Shown here in pieces: positions 1 to 8,173 of a DNA stretch of 37,332 bases (positions are counted from its first letter, which is position 1; every line of letters starts with the position of its first letter). The translations under genes were made by a program, and so were the position numbers. Below the pieces are notes generated by a model. It worked only from the letters and a program-made list of their open reading frames with translations, ran no database searches and was not told where the DNA came from. Source of the stretch: an uncultured Eubacteriales bacterium. GTDB taxonomy: Bacteria > Bacillota > Clostridia > Monoglobales > Monoglobaceae. The stretch lies in assembly GCA_905201285.1 (NCBI GenBank), contig CAJKNM010000010.1, forward strand, positions 1 to 37,332. The letters are read 5' to 3'.

Positions 1-283
1 TAACGGTGGCAATTAAGCCTATGCATCTGTCTGCATTAGTCGGCTCAACCTTAACGGTAAGCTTCTTTTTAACAATCGGCCTTGTTATCAGCAGCATTAA
101 AACAGATGTTACGATAAAAACAATTATCTGCACATAAAGTTTTGCACCCAAAAGGCTTGAAACAAGCGCGGCACACGAACCGATTACAAACCAAACAGAT
201 ACAAGCTGAACTGTTACCGCTTCAAGCACACCGAAGATTATTGCGGCACAAATCCAGACTATATACATTTTTTCAAAACTCAT
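1..283 (-). CDS. NfeD-family membrane protein, 5' part (gene runs off the window)
   Basis: Reading the minus strand from ATG at 281-283 gives about 94 residues and no stop before the window edge. The start is set by a strong site, cggaggtgg, 6 bases upstream. The product begins MSFEKMYIVWICAA, has two or three hydrophobic helices (about residues 7-27, 29-47 and 50-68), then RPIVKKKL and TNADRCIGLIATV. This matches short NfeD proteins: a membrane hairpin followed by 'TNADxxIGxxG', the beginning of the OB-fold domain. Family members sit in the cytoplasmic membrane and usually act with a stomatin/SPFH partner or membrane protease in envelope quality control. The partner would lie outside the window. 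It is divergent from the sugar locus and probably unrelated to it. The family call is fairly sure; the role is inferred. Confidence 0.75.
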   Translation of the reverse strand, partial: MSFEKMYIVWICAAIIFGVLEAVTVQLVSVWFVIGSCAALVSSLLGAKLYVQIIVFIVTSVLMLLITRPIVKKKLTVKVEPTNADRCIGLIATV

Positions 284-338
284 TATACCACCTCCGTTTT
301 TAATTAACACATAAAATGCATTTCCATATGTTGTGCTT

Positions 339-366
339 ATTATACCATATTTCTGTGCTTTGTGAA
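339..366 (-). promoter_or_regulatory. Probable promoter of the NfeD-family gene
   Basis: On the minus strand there is a -35-like TTCACA (366-361), a 16-base spacer and a perfect -10 TATAAT (344-339). This predicts a transcript starting near 332 with a leader of about 50 bases before the ATG at 283. Its position argues that 316-447 on the plus strand is not coding. Seen in the sequence only; no start site is known. Confidence 0.55.
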
Positions 367-447
367 GACAGGATCTGTGCTTTCCTTCTTTCTGTGCATT
401 TGCACATACCGCTTTTGGCACAAGTTTTCCGATATATCCGGTGTTTT

Positions 448-1332
448 ATGCTCTATTTTTCATTTTCAAAGGTAATATGTGACGACGGAATCGAAAAGGC
501 AAAAAAGTTTTCTGAACAGAGCGTGTGGGACGTTGAACAAAAGCTCGGCAGAATAGAAAATCTTATAGATGAGTCGATAAGCAAATATATTTTTTTAAAG
601 ACAAGTTCATCAGAGGGCAGCTATTACGGTATAAGCTACTTGCTTTCGGACATCAGAAAGGCGTATTATGTGGCAACCGACTATGAGCTTAATACTTTTA
701 CATATTTGGACGGAAGAGTAGATATTTACTACGGTGATTCGGGAAGGTCGGCAGATTTAGGAAGATTTATTTCCGAAAGATATGATGATATTTTAAAAAG
801 TCTTGCTCAAAACGGAGTATACTATACCTGTATGGATGATGAAATTTTTTGTATTAAGCAAACACCTCTTCAGAATGAGGGGTGTTTGCTTGGCGTTCAA
901 ATTCCGTCAAGGCTTTTCACCAAATCAATATATAATTCAAAGAATATCTTTTTAAAAGCGGTTAATATTTTTATCTCATTTAATGACGGCGAAATTATGC
1001 AGATAGATATGGGAAATAAATTGTTTTCAAACACTAAAACCGCCGAAAAATATATTACATCCGGTTTTGAAACATACGATAATAAAGGAATCATCATCAC
1101 GGGAAAGAATATTAAGAATAATAATTATACAATAATTGCCATACAGAACACTGATTTTGTAACCGAAATAAAGACTAAGATAATACTGCTTTTATTGATT
1201 GCGTTTTTGATTATATTTTTTGTATGCGTCATTCTTTTCAGAAGAATAGTTTCAAATATTATAAGTCCTATGGATGACTTGTATATGCAGATGAATAATT
1301 ACGGAAAAATAGGAGGCGAGCGTAATGTTTGA
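448..1332 (+). pseudogene. Sensor-kinase remnant: extracellular sensor and one membrane helix, no kinase core
   Basis: The reading frame is open from about 316 to 1332, but similarity to YesM-type sensors starts only near residues DDGIEKAKKFSEQ (about 480). An alpha-helical/Cache-like extracellular part follows, then a clear membrane helix (KIILLLLIAFLIIFFVCVIL, about 1171-1230). After it comes the first helix of a HAMP linker (NIISPMDDLYMQMNN). The frame then stops, overlapping the response regulator start by 8 bases. The first membrane helix, the phospho-acceptor histidine and the whole ATPase domain are absent, about 250 residues short of the family norm. No convincing ribosome site precedes any ATG; the one at 448 is only the nearest in-frame choice. 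Most likely it is a deletion remnant. A deliberately kinase-less sensor is possible, because the end coincides neatly with the regulator's ribosome site. Confidence 0.6.
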
Positions 1333-2878
1333 TATTATGATAGTCGATGACGATGAAATATTATTGTACGGACTTGAAAAAACAATCGACTGGGCGGCTA
1401 TGGATTGCAGAATTGCTGCAAAGTGTACGGATTCCGACGAGGCGATTGAGAAATTCAAAAAAATCAGACCCAGAATAATAATAACGGACATTTGTATGCC
1501 GGGGGATAACGGGTTTTCATTGATTGAAAGCGTACAAAAAATAGACGGCGATGTACAGTTTATAATTCTTTCGGGATACCCGAACTTTGATTTTGCCAAA
1601 AGTGCAATCGAAAAGAATGTCGGGTCGTTTCTGCTCAAGCCGACTAACACAAACGATGTTATTGAAGCGGTCGAAAAAGCAAAGGAAAAGTTAAACCGTC
1701 AAAAATCTGTCAATACGCTGCTTAGAAACGAGGCGTTAATTAATGTTCTCGAGGGTGATTCCAATATAAATGATTTCCTGAAAGCGGTATCATCATCGGC
1801 TGTAGGAATCAAGGATAATTACACCGTTGCGGTTCTTGCAATCGATAATTATAACGGAATCTCCGACAAGAAAAAAGTGTCTGCATCGCTTGCCGAGATT
1901 ACCGAGCGAAGCGTCAGTATGAGCCGAAATTATATTCTCCAGTGCAAAATAGAGAAATCAAAAATATTTCTTTTGATTTTTCTTAAAGAAATTCACAGTA
2001 ATATATCATTTTTTGATTTGCTGAAAAATATTCAGCTGTTGTTTCTTCAAACGACAGAACAAACCTTAACCATAGGCGTAAGCGGAATATATAAGAATCT
2101 GAATATGCTTCATCGGGCGTGGGAGGCGGCTGAAAAGGCCGTCGGACAGAGGGCACTTCTCGGAAACGGAAGAATAATCGATTATACGCGAATTGACAAT
2201 ACCGGTATGGGTCAGCCGCAGTTCACGGTTGAAGAAATGCACGAGGTAATTCTTTCTATAAAGAAAATGAATAAAAAAGCGGCGCTTGACATAGTAGACG
2301 ATTATTTCGAAAAGGTTAATTGTGCAAAGTACCTTGAGGTTGATGATGTTCGAAACAATATAGAAGAGCTTGCTATTTTGATAATACACAATTGTGTGAA
2401 AAACCAGGCCGAGATGGAAAAGTTGTTCGGCAGGATAGTGAAGCCTGTGGTCGAAATTGAAAATATTGAATTGGTTTCCGAAATTCAAAAATGGATTGCC
2501 GAAATTATTTCGACTATTATAGACGAGCCTCAGACTATGATAACGGGTATAAATAAGCCGCTTGTTCAGGACACTGTTTTATATATAATGAAGCATTATG
2601 AAGAACAGCTGACAATAGAAAATGTTGCAGAGAGTATGTTTGTAAGTGTCAGGCATCTTTCGCGGCAATTTAAGCTTGAAACAGGAAAGACCTTTGTGGA
2701 ATACCTGACCGACTACAGAATACAGATTGCGATGGAGCTTTTGAAGAACAGTACCCAAAAGGTATATGAAATCAGCCAGGAGGTTGGCTATAAGAGCCTT
2801 AAATATTTTTGTAAAATATTTAAAGAACGAACCGGCTTGACACCGCTGGAGTATCGGAACAGCGTAGACATACAATAG
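1325..2878 (+). CDS. YesN-type response regulator, receiver plus AraC DNA-binding domain
   Basis: 517 residues. Residues 1-122 form a CheY-like receiver: acidic pocket D8-D10, phospho-acceptor D55 in ITDICMPG, switch serine S83 in ILSGY and lysine K105 in LLKP. About 123-410 is the variable linker usual in YesN proteins. About 415-515 is an AraC/XylS double helix-turn-helix (ENVAESMFVSVRHLSRQFK and VYEISQEVGYKSLKYFCKIF). The ATG is set by aggaggcgag upstream. The complete kinase gene follows 48 bases downstream, so the two probably form one signalling pair. In the family, phosphorylation activates transcription of nearby sugar-uptake operons; here the natural targets are the related promoters at 4742-4826 and 23119-23203. 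Domain calls are secure; target assignment is inferred from context. Confidence 0.93.
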   Translation: MFDIMIVDDDEILLYGLEKTIDWAAMDCRIAAKCTDSDEAIEKFKKIRPRIIITDICMPGDNGFSLIESVQKIDGDVQFIILSGYPNFDFAKSAIEKNVGSFLLKPTNTNDVIEAVEKAKEKLNRQKSVNTLLRNEALINVLEGDSNINDFLKAVSSSAVGIKDNYTVAVLAIDNYNGISDKKKVSASLAEITERSVSMSRNYILQCKIEKSKIFLLIFLKEIHSNISFFDLLKNIQLLFLQTTEQTLTIGVSGIYKNLNMLHRAWEAAEKAVGQRALLGNGRIIDYTRIDNTGMGQPQFTVEEMHEVILSIKKMNKKAALDIVDDYFEKVNCAKYLEVDDVRNNIEELAILIIHNCVKNQAEMEKLFGRIVKPVVEIENIELVSEIQKWIAEIISTIIDEPQTMITGINKPLVQDTVLYIMKHYEEQLTIENVAESMFVSVRHLSRQFKLETGKTFVEYLTDYRIQIAMELLKNSTQKVYEISQEVGYKSLKYFCKIFKERTGLTPLEYRNSVDIQ

Positions 2879-2926
2879 ATAAACAACAGACATAGATATA
2901 CAATAGTATAAACAGGAGCAGATACT

Positions 2927-4654
2927 ATGAAATTCTTAAAGAAGATTTCAATACGAATACAGTTTTTGTGTTTTATTTTGCTGTTCACATTGCTGCCTAC
3001 GCTGATTGTTTCGTTTATAATCAACCGATATTGCATCGAGGTCACAGATAAGACGGCGGAACAATATATCGAGGCTGTTTATAAAAAGATGGATAATAAT
3101 ATATCCGAATATTTGTTTTATATAAAGACTATAAGCAATCAGATACTTTCGCTGAATCCGCTTTATAATACGCTGACGGATGATAATAAGTCATTTAATG
3201 AGAAAAATGACTTTTTAAATGAAGCTATGGGGGTACTTCTTTCAGAGAGTAACTCTGAAAATAACGGGATTTATGCGGCTGAGATTATCACGGGCGGGGA
3301 AAGATTTTGTTATCCAAAGAACAAAACCGAAAGCAAATATACACCGTCTGAGGAGTTTTTGAAGAAGTGCAATCGTACGGATATAACAGTTGACAAAAAC
3401 ATAGTATCAACAGATGACGGAAACTTTCTGGTGCTCGGGCAGAGAATGTATAATTTCTATAGCGGTGCGGATATAGGCTGGCTTATTCTGTATGTCAACG
3501 AAGAGGAAATGTGGCAGAATTATAAGGATATTATCCTCGAGGACAGCTCGGTATATATGACGATTGATGACTATGTTATATCTCATTCGGACAAGAGTAT
3601 GCTCGGTTATAAGGTTATGTTTCCCAATATGAGCAATATGGATGTATATTCATATGATGTACATAAATCGGACAATCTGTTTCTGATAAAGAATGAAATC
3701 AGTTCAAACCTAATGGCACCGAGACCACAGATTGTTCAAGTGCTTTCTGTCAGTAATGTATTTAAGTCAACACAGCGTATCAGAAAAAACATTTTAGAAA
3801 TAGCACTTTTCGGAATAATTCTGTCTATTCTCTTATCGGTGTTTATTCCGAACAAGCTTCTCCGCGGACTTGTCGTGCTGAAGAAACGAATACTTATGTA
3901 TATGTCGGGAGTGCTGTCCGGAACACCCGAGTTGTTTCACAATGAGGTTGCTGTTTTAGAGGATAGCTTCTATAAGATGATAGAACAGATTGAGAAGCTG
4001 AGCGAGAGAAATAAGGCTGAAATGAAGCAGAAAAAGGACGCTGAGCTAAGAGCACTCAGCTCGCAGATAAACCCGCATTTTATTTACAACGCCTTGGATA
4101 CGGCGGTATGGACAATCAAGCTGGGAAACCCCGAGGATGCGGAAAAGATACTCCGCGCTCTCGGAATGTATTACAGAATCGGCTTGCACAAGGGTTCGCT
4201 GTTTATCAGCGTAAGAGAAGAGCTTGAGCACGTAAAAATGTATATCGAAATAGAAGCGATGAGACATATGTCAAGAAAGTTTTCGATAGAATATGACGTC
4301 CCGCCGGATATTCTGGATTATTATATATTAAAGATTGTGCTTCAGCCTTTGGTAGAAAACTGTATAAAGCACGGATTTAAAGGAATTAAAAGCGGCGGGA
4401 TTATCCGGATTCGCGGAAGAATGAACGAGAATAAGGATATTGTTTTTACGGTGGAGGACAACGGCACAGGCTGTAGGCAAACACCTCTTGAAATTAAAAA
4501 GGATAAAAAAGATATGGCGGGGTACGGAATTAAAAATATAAACGAAAGGCTTATTCTGGAATACGGCGAGGATTATGCGCTGAAGTTTTCCGAAAGTGAG
4601 CTTGGCGGTCTGTGCGTGACGGTAAAGTTGAAGCCGTTTACTGAATTACCGTAA
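2927..4654 (+). CDS. YesM-type sensor histidine kinase
   Basis: 575 residues, the usual size for this class. A membrane helix at about 11-31 is followed by an extracellular Cache-like sensor (about 35-285), a second helix (about 288-309), a linker with coiled-coil character (EQIEKLSERNKAEMKQKKDAE, about 350-370) and the His_kinase domain with H384 in SSQINPHFIYNALD. The C-terminal ATPase shows an N box (PLVENCIKHGFKG), G1 box (VEDNGTG) and G2 box (GYGIKNINERL). It would autophosphorylate H384 and pass phosphate to D55 of the regulator just upstream. A site aggagc 6-11 bases before the ATG fixes the start. The order regulator-then-kinase is less common than kinase-then-regulator, and the remnant upstream sits where a kinase would be expected. 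The ligand is presumably an oligosaccharide or a binding-protein complex, but nothing in the sequence shows it. Confidence 0.93.
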   Translation: MKFLKKISIRIQFLCFILLFTLLPTLIVSFIINRYCIEVTDKTAEQYIEAVYKKMDNNISEYLFYIKTISNQILSLNPLYNTLTDDNKSFNEKNDFLNEAMGVLLSESNSENNGIYAAEIITGGERFCYPKNKTESKYTPSEEFLKKCNRTDITVDKNIVSTDDGNFLVLGQRMYNFYSGADIGWLILYVNEEEMWQNYKDIILEDSSVYMTIDDYVISHSDKSMLGYKVMFPNMSNMDVYSYDVHKSDNLFLIKNEISSNLMAPRPQIVQVLSVSNVFKSTQRIRKNILEIALFGIILSILLSVFIPNKLLRGLVVLKKRILMYMSGVLSGTPELFHNEVAVLEDSFYKMIEQIEKLSERNKAEMKQKKDAELRALSSQINPHFIYNALDTAVWTIKLGNPEDAEKILRALGMYYRIGLHKGSLFISVREELEHVKMYIEIEAMRHMSRKFSIEYDVPPDILDYYILKIVLQPLVENCIKHGFKGIKSGGIIRIRGRMNENKDIVFTVEDNGTGCRQTPLEIKKDKKDMAGYGIKNINERLILEYGEDYALKFSESELGGLCVTVKLKPFTELP

Positions 4655-4683
4655 GAGATTAAGAAAATATTTATTAAGAGAAT

Positions 4684-4730
4684 ATTGGAAAACCGGGAAT
4701 TTATTCAAAGGTTTTCCAATTCCTTTTTAT
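4684..4730 (+). terminator. Rho-independent terminator after the two-component genes
   Basis: A perfect 11-bp stem, attggaaaacc (4684-4694) with ggttttccaat (4710-4720), has a 15-base loop and is followed by a T-rich run, tcctttttat. It lies 29 bases after the kinase stop and separates the regulatory genes from the transporter operon. Confidence 0.85.
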
Positions 4731-4741
4731 ATGCTGAAAAT

Positions 4742-4839
4742 ATGTCATAATTGTAGAATAAATGGCAGGATTGTGCCCTTGTTTATTTATGATGAAATAA
4801 GATATAATTATAGTATAAATTAAACAATAAATTAAGGAG
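4742..4839 (+). promoter_or_regulatory. Transporter-operon promoter with block pattern shared with 23119-23203, plus ribosome site
   Basis: From 5' to 3': ATGTC (4742-4746), TGGC (4763-4766), TTGTGCCCTTGT (4771-4782), whose end forms a weak -35 TTGTTT (4779-4784), an 18-base spacer, -10 TATAAT (4803-4808), then TATAGTATAAATTAAACA to 4826. The same blocks in the same order and almost the same spacing precede the gene at 23284. The poor -35 fits a promoter that needs an activator bound upstream, the usual mode of YesN/AraC regulators. AAGGAG (4834-4839) is the ribosome site for the ATG at 4849 and argues against the in-frame TTG at 4840. Confidence 0.75.
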
Positions 4840-4848
4840 TTGAAAAGT

Positions 4849-6246
4849 ATGAAAAAGGCATTGTGCATAACGCTTGCGGCGATAATAGGCTGTTCGGTGT
4901 TTGCCGGATGTAATTCAACAAAGAAATCGGCAGATGCCGAAAACGGGGATAAGATTAATCTTCCGATAGGTGCATGGGTGCGAAAGGACGAAAACCCAAC
5001 GGCTTATGAACAGTCGCTTAAAAATGTCGAGGAGTTCGAGAAGCAGAATCCTCAGTATAAGATAGAACCGGTTGAGTGGTCTTATGACTTATCAACGTTT
5101 TTGCCAAAGGCGGCGGCGGGTGAGCTTCCTATCTGTTACGATGTGGCGTTTACCGAGGTTAAGAGGATTGTCAGCTCGGGTTATGCCGCAGATGTGACCA
5201 AGTATCTTAAGGAATACGGGTATGAAGACAGTATTAAAAAAGAAGTGTGGGACTTGCTTACATATGACGGAAAGAGGTCATTCTTCCCGACCCGTACATA
5301 TATAGAATCGCTGTTTATAAACAAAAACCTCTTTAAACAGGCGGGACTTGTGAATGAGGACGGAAGCGTGAAGATTCCTCAGACCTATGATGAAATGATT
5401 GAGTATGCGGGAATAATCAAACAAAAGACCGGAAAGTACGGATATGCGATTCCCACCACAAACCGTGAAGGCGGCTGGGCTTTTATGAACATCGCATGGT
5501 CATACGGAACAGAGTTTATGAAACAGGATGAGAACGGAAAGTGGAAGGCGACGTTTGACTCACCCGAGTGTGCCGAGGCGCTTAATGTTTTAAAGCGTGC
5601 GAGATTTGAATATGATGCCGTTCCGCCTAATGTTTTGTTGAATCCGTCGGAGCTCGGTAAGTTATTCGCCAGCGATCAGCTTGCTATGTATATAATTCCG
5701 CCCCCACAGAACAACCTCTTTAAAACCTATGGTATGAACCCCGATGATATAGTTATCGCAAAGACTCCGGCCGGAAGCAAGAGCAGAAGTACCCTGCTCG
5801 GCGGTGCGCTTTTGGCGTTTGCCTCGGGATATACCGATGAGCAGTATGAAGGGACGTTTAAGTGGCAGGAGTTTATAGGAAACGGTCCGAAGCTTAAGGA
5901 AGGAAGCGAAGAGAAGCTTGAACAGGGTTATCAGACACAGAAGAATGATAACAAGATGGTCGGCGTTCCGCAGTTTACATTCTGGAAGGATGATTTAGAG
6001 CGCATAAAGAAGGACAGAGAGCTTCAGCAAAAATATGCGACAGTTAATCTTGATAATGTAAAGGATTTTGCTGATACCGAGGTGGTTACCATCAAACCCG
6101 AAGAGCCGACAAATTGTCAGCAGTTATATGAGGTTCTTGACACGTGTATACAAAAGGCATACGAATCAAAGGATTCTGATATAAACAAAATCCTTAAAGA
6201 GAGCTGTGACTTCTTCCAGAGAAACTATCTGGATAAGTCAAATTGA
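4849..6246 (+). CDS. ABC transporter sugar-binding lipoprotein (solute-binding family 1, CUT1)
   Basis: 465 residues from the ATG at 4849. A lipoprotein signal ends in the lipobox VFAGC with lipidated C21. The mature part has the character of an extracellular carbohydrate-binding protein: an early VEEFEKQNPQYKIEPV segment, mid-protein PQTYDEMIEYAGIIKQKTGKYGYA, and LFASDQLAMYIIPPP. It should be anchored outside the membrane, capture an oligosaccharide and deliver it to the two permeases encoded next. A hairpin at 6270-6300 lies between this gene and the first permease, an arrangement often seen where the binding protein is made in excess. The family is clear; the ligand is unknown. Confidence 0.93.
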   Translation: MKKALCITLAAIIGCSVFAGCNSTKKSADAENGDKINLPIGAWVRKDENPTAYEQSLKNVEEFEKQNPQYKIEPVEWSYDLSTFLPKAAAGELPICYDVAFTEVKRIVSSGYAADVTKYLKEYGYEDSIKKEVWDLLTYDGKRSFFPTRTYIESLFINKNLFKQAGLVNEDGSVKIPQTYDEMIEYAGIIKQKTGKYGYAIPTTNREGGWAFMNIAWSYGTEFMKQDENGKWKATFDSPECAEALNVLKRARFEYDAVPPNVLLNPSELGKLFASDQLAMYIIPPPQNNLFKTYGMNPDDIVIAKTPAGSKSRSTLLGGALLAFASGYTDEQYEGTFKWQEFIGNGPKLKEGSEEKLEQGYQTQKNDNKMVGVPQFTFWKDDLERIKKDRELQQKYATVNLDNVKDFADTEVVTIKPEEPTNCQQLYEVLDTCIQKAYESKDSDINKILKESCDFFQRNYLDKSN

Positions 6247-6269
6247 TGTCGGCTGCATATTGATTTAAA

Positions 6270-6300
6270 TAACGCGGCGGCCGTATTAACCGCCGCGTTA
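6270..6300 (+). promoter_or_regulatory. Intercistronic hairpin behind the binding-protein gene
   Basis: A perfect GC-rich 11-bp stem, taacgcggcgg (6270-6280) with ccgccgcgtta (6290-6300), has a 9-base loop and is followed by tgtattttat. It sits between the binding-protein stop and the permease ribosome site. It could be a leaky terminator or a 3'-end mRNA stabiliser giving more binding protein than permease. The T run is interrupted, so full termination is unlikely. Confidence 0.7.
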
Positions 6301-6336
6301 TGTATTTTATGAATGTTTGAAACGGAGGAAACAAAA

Positions 6337-7272
6337 ATGAATAAGAAGGGTTCGGGGGTACAGAGAGTTTCTGCCGCGGAACTGAGACGGCATAAATTAA
6401 GACAGAAATTTTTGTTAAATACGGGTGCCTGGATGCTTATGGTTCCGTCTCTTTTGGCGATGATTATATTTTGCATTCGCCCGCTTGGAATGGGTATCGT
6501 ATATTCTATGTATGAGATGCACGGATTTGAGCCGATAAAGTTTATAGGCCTTGAGAATTTTAAAAGTGTTATAGGTGACCTGCTTTTTAACAAAGCTATT
6601 TTAAATACTCTTAAATATGTGTTCTGGTCACTTTTGATTGGGTTTATTCCGCCTGTATTCCTTGCGATATTATTAAATGAGATTCCTGTATTTAAAGGCG
6701 GATTCAGATTTCTGACGTACTTTCCGGCAATCGTTCCCGGAATGGTTGCGTCAATGCTGTTTGTGTTTTTGTATTACCCGAACAGCAGCGGACTTTTAAA
6801 TATGCTTCTCGGAATTTTCGGGACAGAGCCGCAGATTTGGCTTGATAACAAAAATCTGACCATAATGCTGATAGTTGTTTCGGCATCGTGGACGGGAATA
6901 GGCGGAACGGCGCTCTATTACCTCGCCGCGCTTCAAGGCCTCAACCGCGAGCTTTATGAAGCGGCGATGATAGACGGAGCGGGAATTTTCACCCGATTAA
7001 GAAAGATAATGCTTCCGCAGCTTGTGCCGATTTTAATGCTGTTTTTGGTAAGACAGATGATTGCTCTTTTTGGAATAATGCAAGAGCCTCTTGTTATGAC
7101 GGGCGGCGGACCTGACAATTCTTCGATTTCGCTTGCGCTTTTATCATATCAGTATACGTTTACATACGGATATGCCGATAAGGGTATGGCTCTCGGAGTT
7201 ATTCAGTTTGGGCTCAGCCTGATACTTACCGTTTTTTATGTATTCTTAGACAGAAAATTTAACGAGGAATGA
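6337..7272 (+). CDS. ABC transporter permease, LplB/UgpA-like (CUT1)
   Basis: 311 residues from the ATG at 6337, chosen because acggaggaa lies 7 bases upstream; the earlier in-frame ATG at 6313 has no such site. After a basic cytoplasmic N-terminus come about six membrane helices (starting near WMLMVPSLLAMIIF). The permease EAA loop reads YEAAMIDGAGIFTRLRKIMLP, where the ATPase docks. It pairs with the next gene to form the membrane channel for the sugar delivered by the lipoprotein. No ATPase gene is present in the window, so a shared MsmX/UgpC-type ATPase encoded elsewhere is expected (known for CUT1 systems in Firmicutes). Confidence 0.94.
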   Translation: MNKKGSGVQRVSAAELRRHKLRQKFLLNTGAWMLMVPSLLAMIIFCIRPLGMGIVYSMYEMHGFEPIKFIGLENFKSVIGDLLFNKAILNTLKYVFWSLLIGFIPPVFLAILLNEIPVFKGGFRFLTYFPAIVPGMVASMLFVFLYYPNSSGLLNMLLGIFGTEPQIWLDNKNLTIMLIVVSASWTGIGGTALYYLAALQGLNRELYEAAMIDGAGIFTRLRKIMLPQLVPILMLFLVRQMIALFGIMQEPLVMTGGGPDNSSISLALLSYQYTFTYGYADKGMALGVIQFGLSLILTVFYVFLDRKFNEE

Positions 7273-7282
7273 GGGAGAGAAT

Positions 7283-8173
7283 ATGAATATTATAAAAGAA
7301 AAAAATATGACCGGTGTGGTTGGTTATACCGAATTAAAAAAGCCATCGGTAAGAATATTTCACTTAGCGATTGGGCTTATACTGATATTACATATTGTGG
7401 TGTTTTTACTGCCATTACTGTGGCTTATTCTGTCCGCATTTAAAAGCACAAAGGAATTTTTACAGATTCCGCCGACGCTTTGGCCCGAAAAGTTTCACTG
7501 GGAATACATACCCAAGGTCTGGAACCGCTGTAAGTTCGGACGCGCTTATATAAACACGGCGTTACTCGCGGCGGGAAGCTGTTTCTTTAATATAACGTTT
7601 AACGGCCTTACCGGGTATGTTTTATCAAGGCTGAAGCCTAAAGGCTCGGCAATCGTAAACACAATCATATTCTGGATGCTGCTTCTTCCGAGCGGAATGA
7701 GTACAGTACCTCTTTATATGACCTTTACCAATTTCCCGATTCTGCATATTTCACTTAATAATACCTTCTGGCCGTTTTGGCTTCCGGCAATGTTTAACTG
7801 TTTTAATATATTATTGTTTAAAAGCTTTTTTAATGGTATATCAACAACGTATCTCGAAGCGGCAAGAATTGACGGCTGTGGAAATTTAAGAGCATTCATA
7901 AAGATAATTCTTCCGCTCAGCAAGCCTATCGTCATAACACAGATTGTTTTCGGAATAAACGGAAGTATGAATAACTTTTTCTTCCCGCTGCTGCTCCTTA
8001 CGCGGGATGAGTTAAAACCTATCGCACTTAAGCTTTATGCACTGAAGGGCCAGCTGGTCGAAAATGAATACTTGCTTGCTCTTTTAATTGTTACGGCTAT
8101 TGCATCGGTTATATTCCTGGTTTTCCAGAAGTACATTATGCAGGGTATGAATTTAGGAGGTATTAAGGAATGA
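7283..8173 (+). CDS. ABC transporter permease, YcjP/UgpE-like (CUT1)
   Basis: 296 residues with about six membrane helices (first at HLAIGLILILHIVVFLLPLL). The typical post-helix segment is LILSAFKSTKEFLQIPPTLWP, and the EAA loop is YLEAARIDGCGNLRAFIKIILP. It starts 10 bases after the first permease behind a gagggag site and partners it as the second channel subunit. Its stop codon overlaps the ATG of the large secreted hydrolase by four bases (ATGA), so uptake and extracellular degradation are translationally linked. The class call is secure; the substrate is not shown. Confidence 0.94.
   Translation: MNIIKEKNMTGVVGYTELKKPSVRIFHLAIGLILILHIVVFLLPLLWLILSAFKSTKEFLQIPPTLWPEKFHWEYIPKVWNRCKFGRAYINTALLAAGSCFFNITFNGLTGYVLSRLKPKGSAIVNTIIFWMLLLPSGMSTVPLYMTFTNFPILHISLNNTFWPFWLPAMFNCFNILLFKSFFNGISTTYLEAARIDGCGNLRAFIKIILPLSKPIVITQIVFGINGSMNNFFFPLLLLTRDELKPIALKLYALKGQLVENEYLLALLIVTAIASVIFLVFQKYIMQGMNLGGIKE

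Noticed and set aside
316..447. Extension of the sensor remnant to an ATG at 316
   Set aside because: No ribosome site, no similarity to a sensor N-terminus, repeated 'tctgtgctt' composition, and a minus-strand promoter for the NfeD gene occupies 339-366.
856..891. Perfect 11-bp inverted repeat (stem 856-866 with 881-891) inside the sensor remnant
   Set aside because: It lies within an open frame that continues normally through it and has no T run, so it is neither a terminator nor a mobile-element end as far as can be seen.
2870..2910. Direct repeat of atacaatag around the regulator stop and before the kinase gene
   Set aside because: Short, AT-rich and partly coding; no promoter spacing fits it well.
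4477..4489. 13-base match, gcaaacacctctt, with 858-870
   Set aside because: Both copies encode QTPL in unrelated parts of two sensor proteins; no flanking similarity, so chance is the simplest reading.
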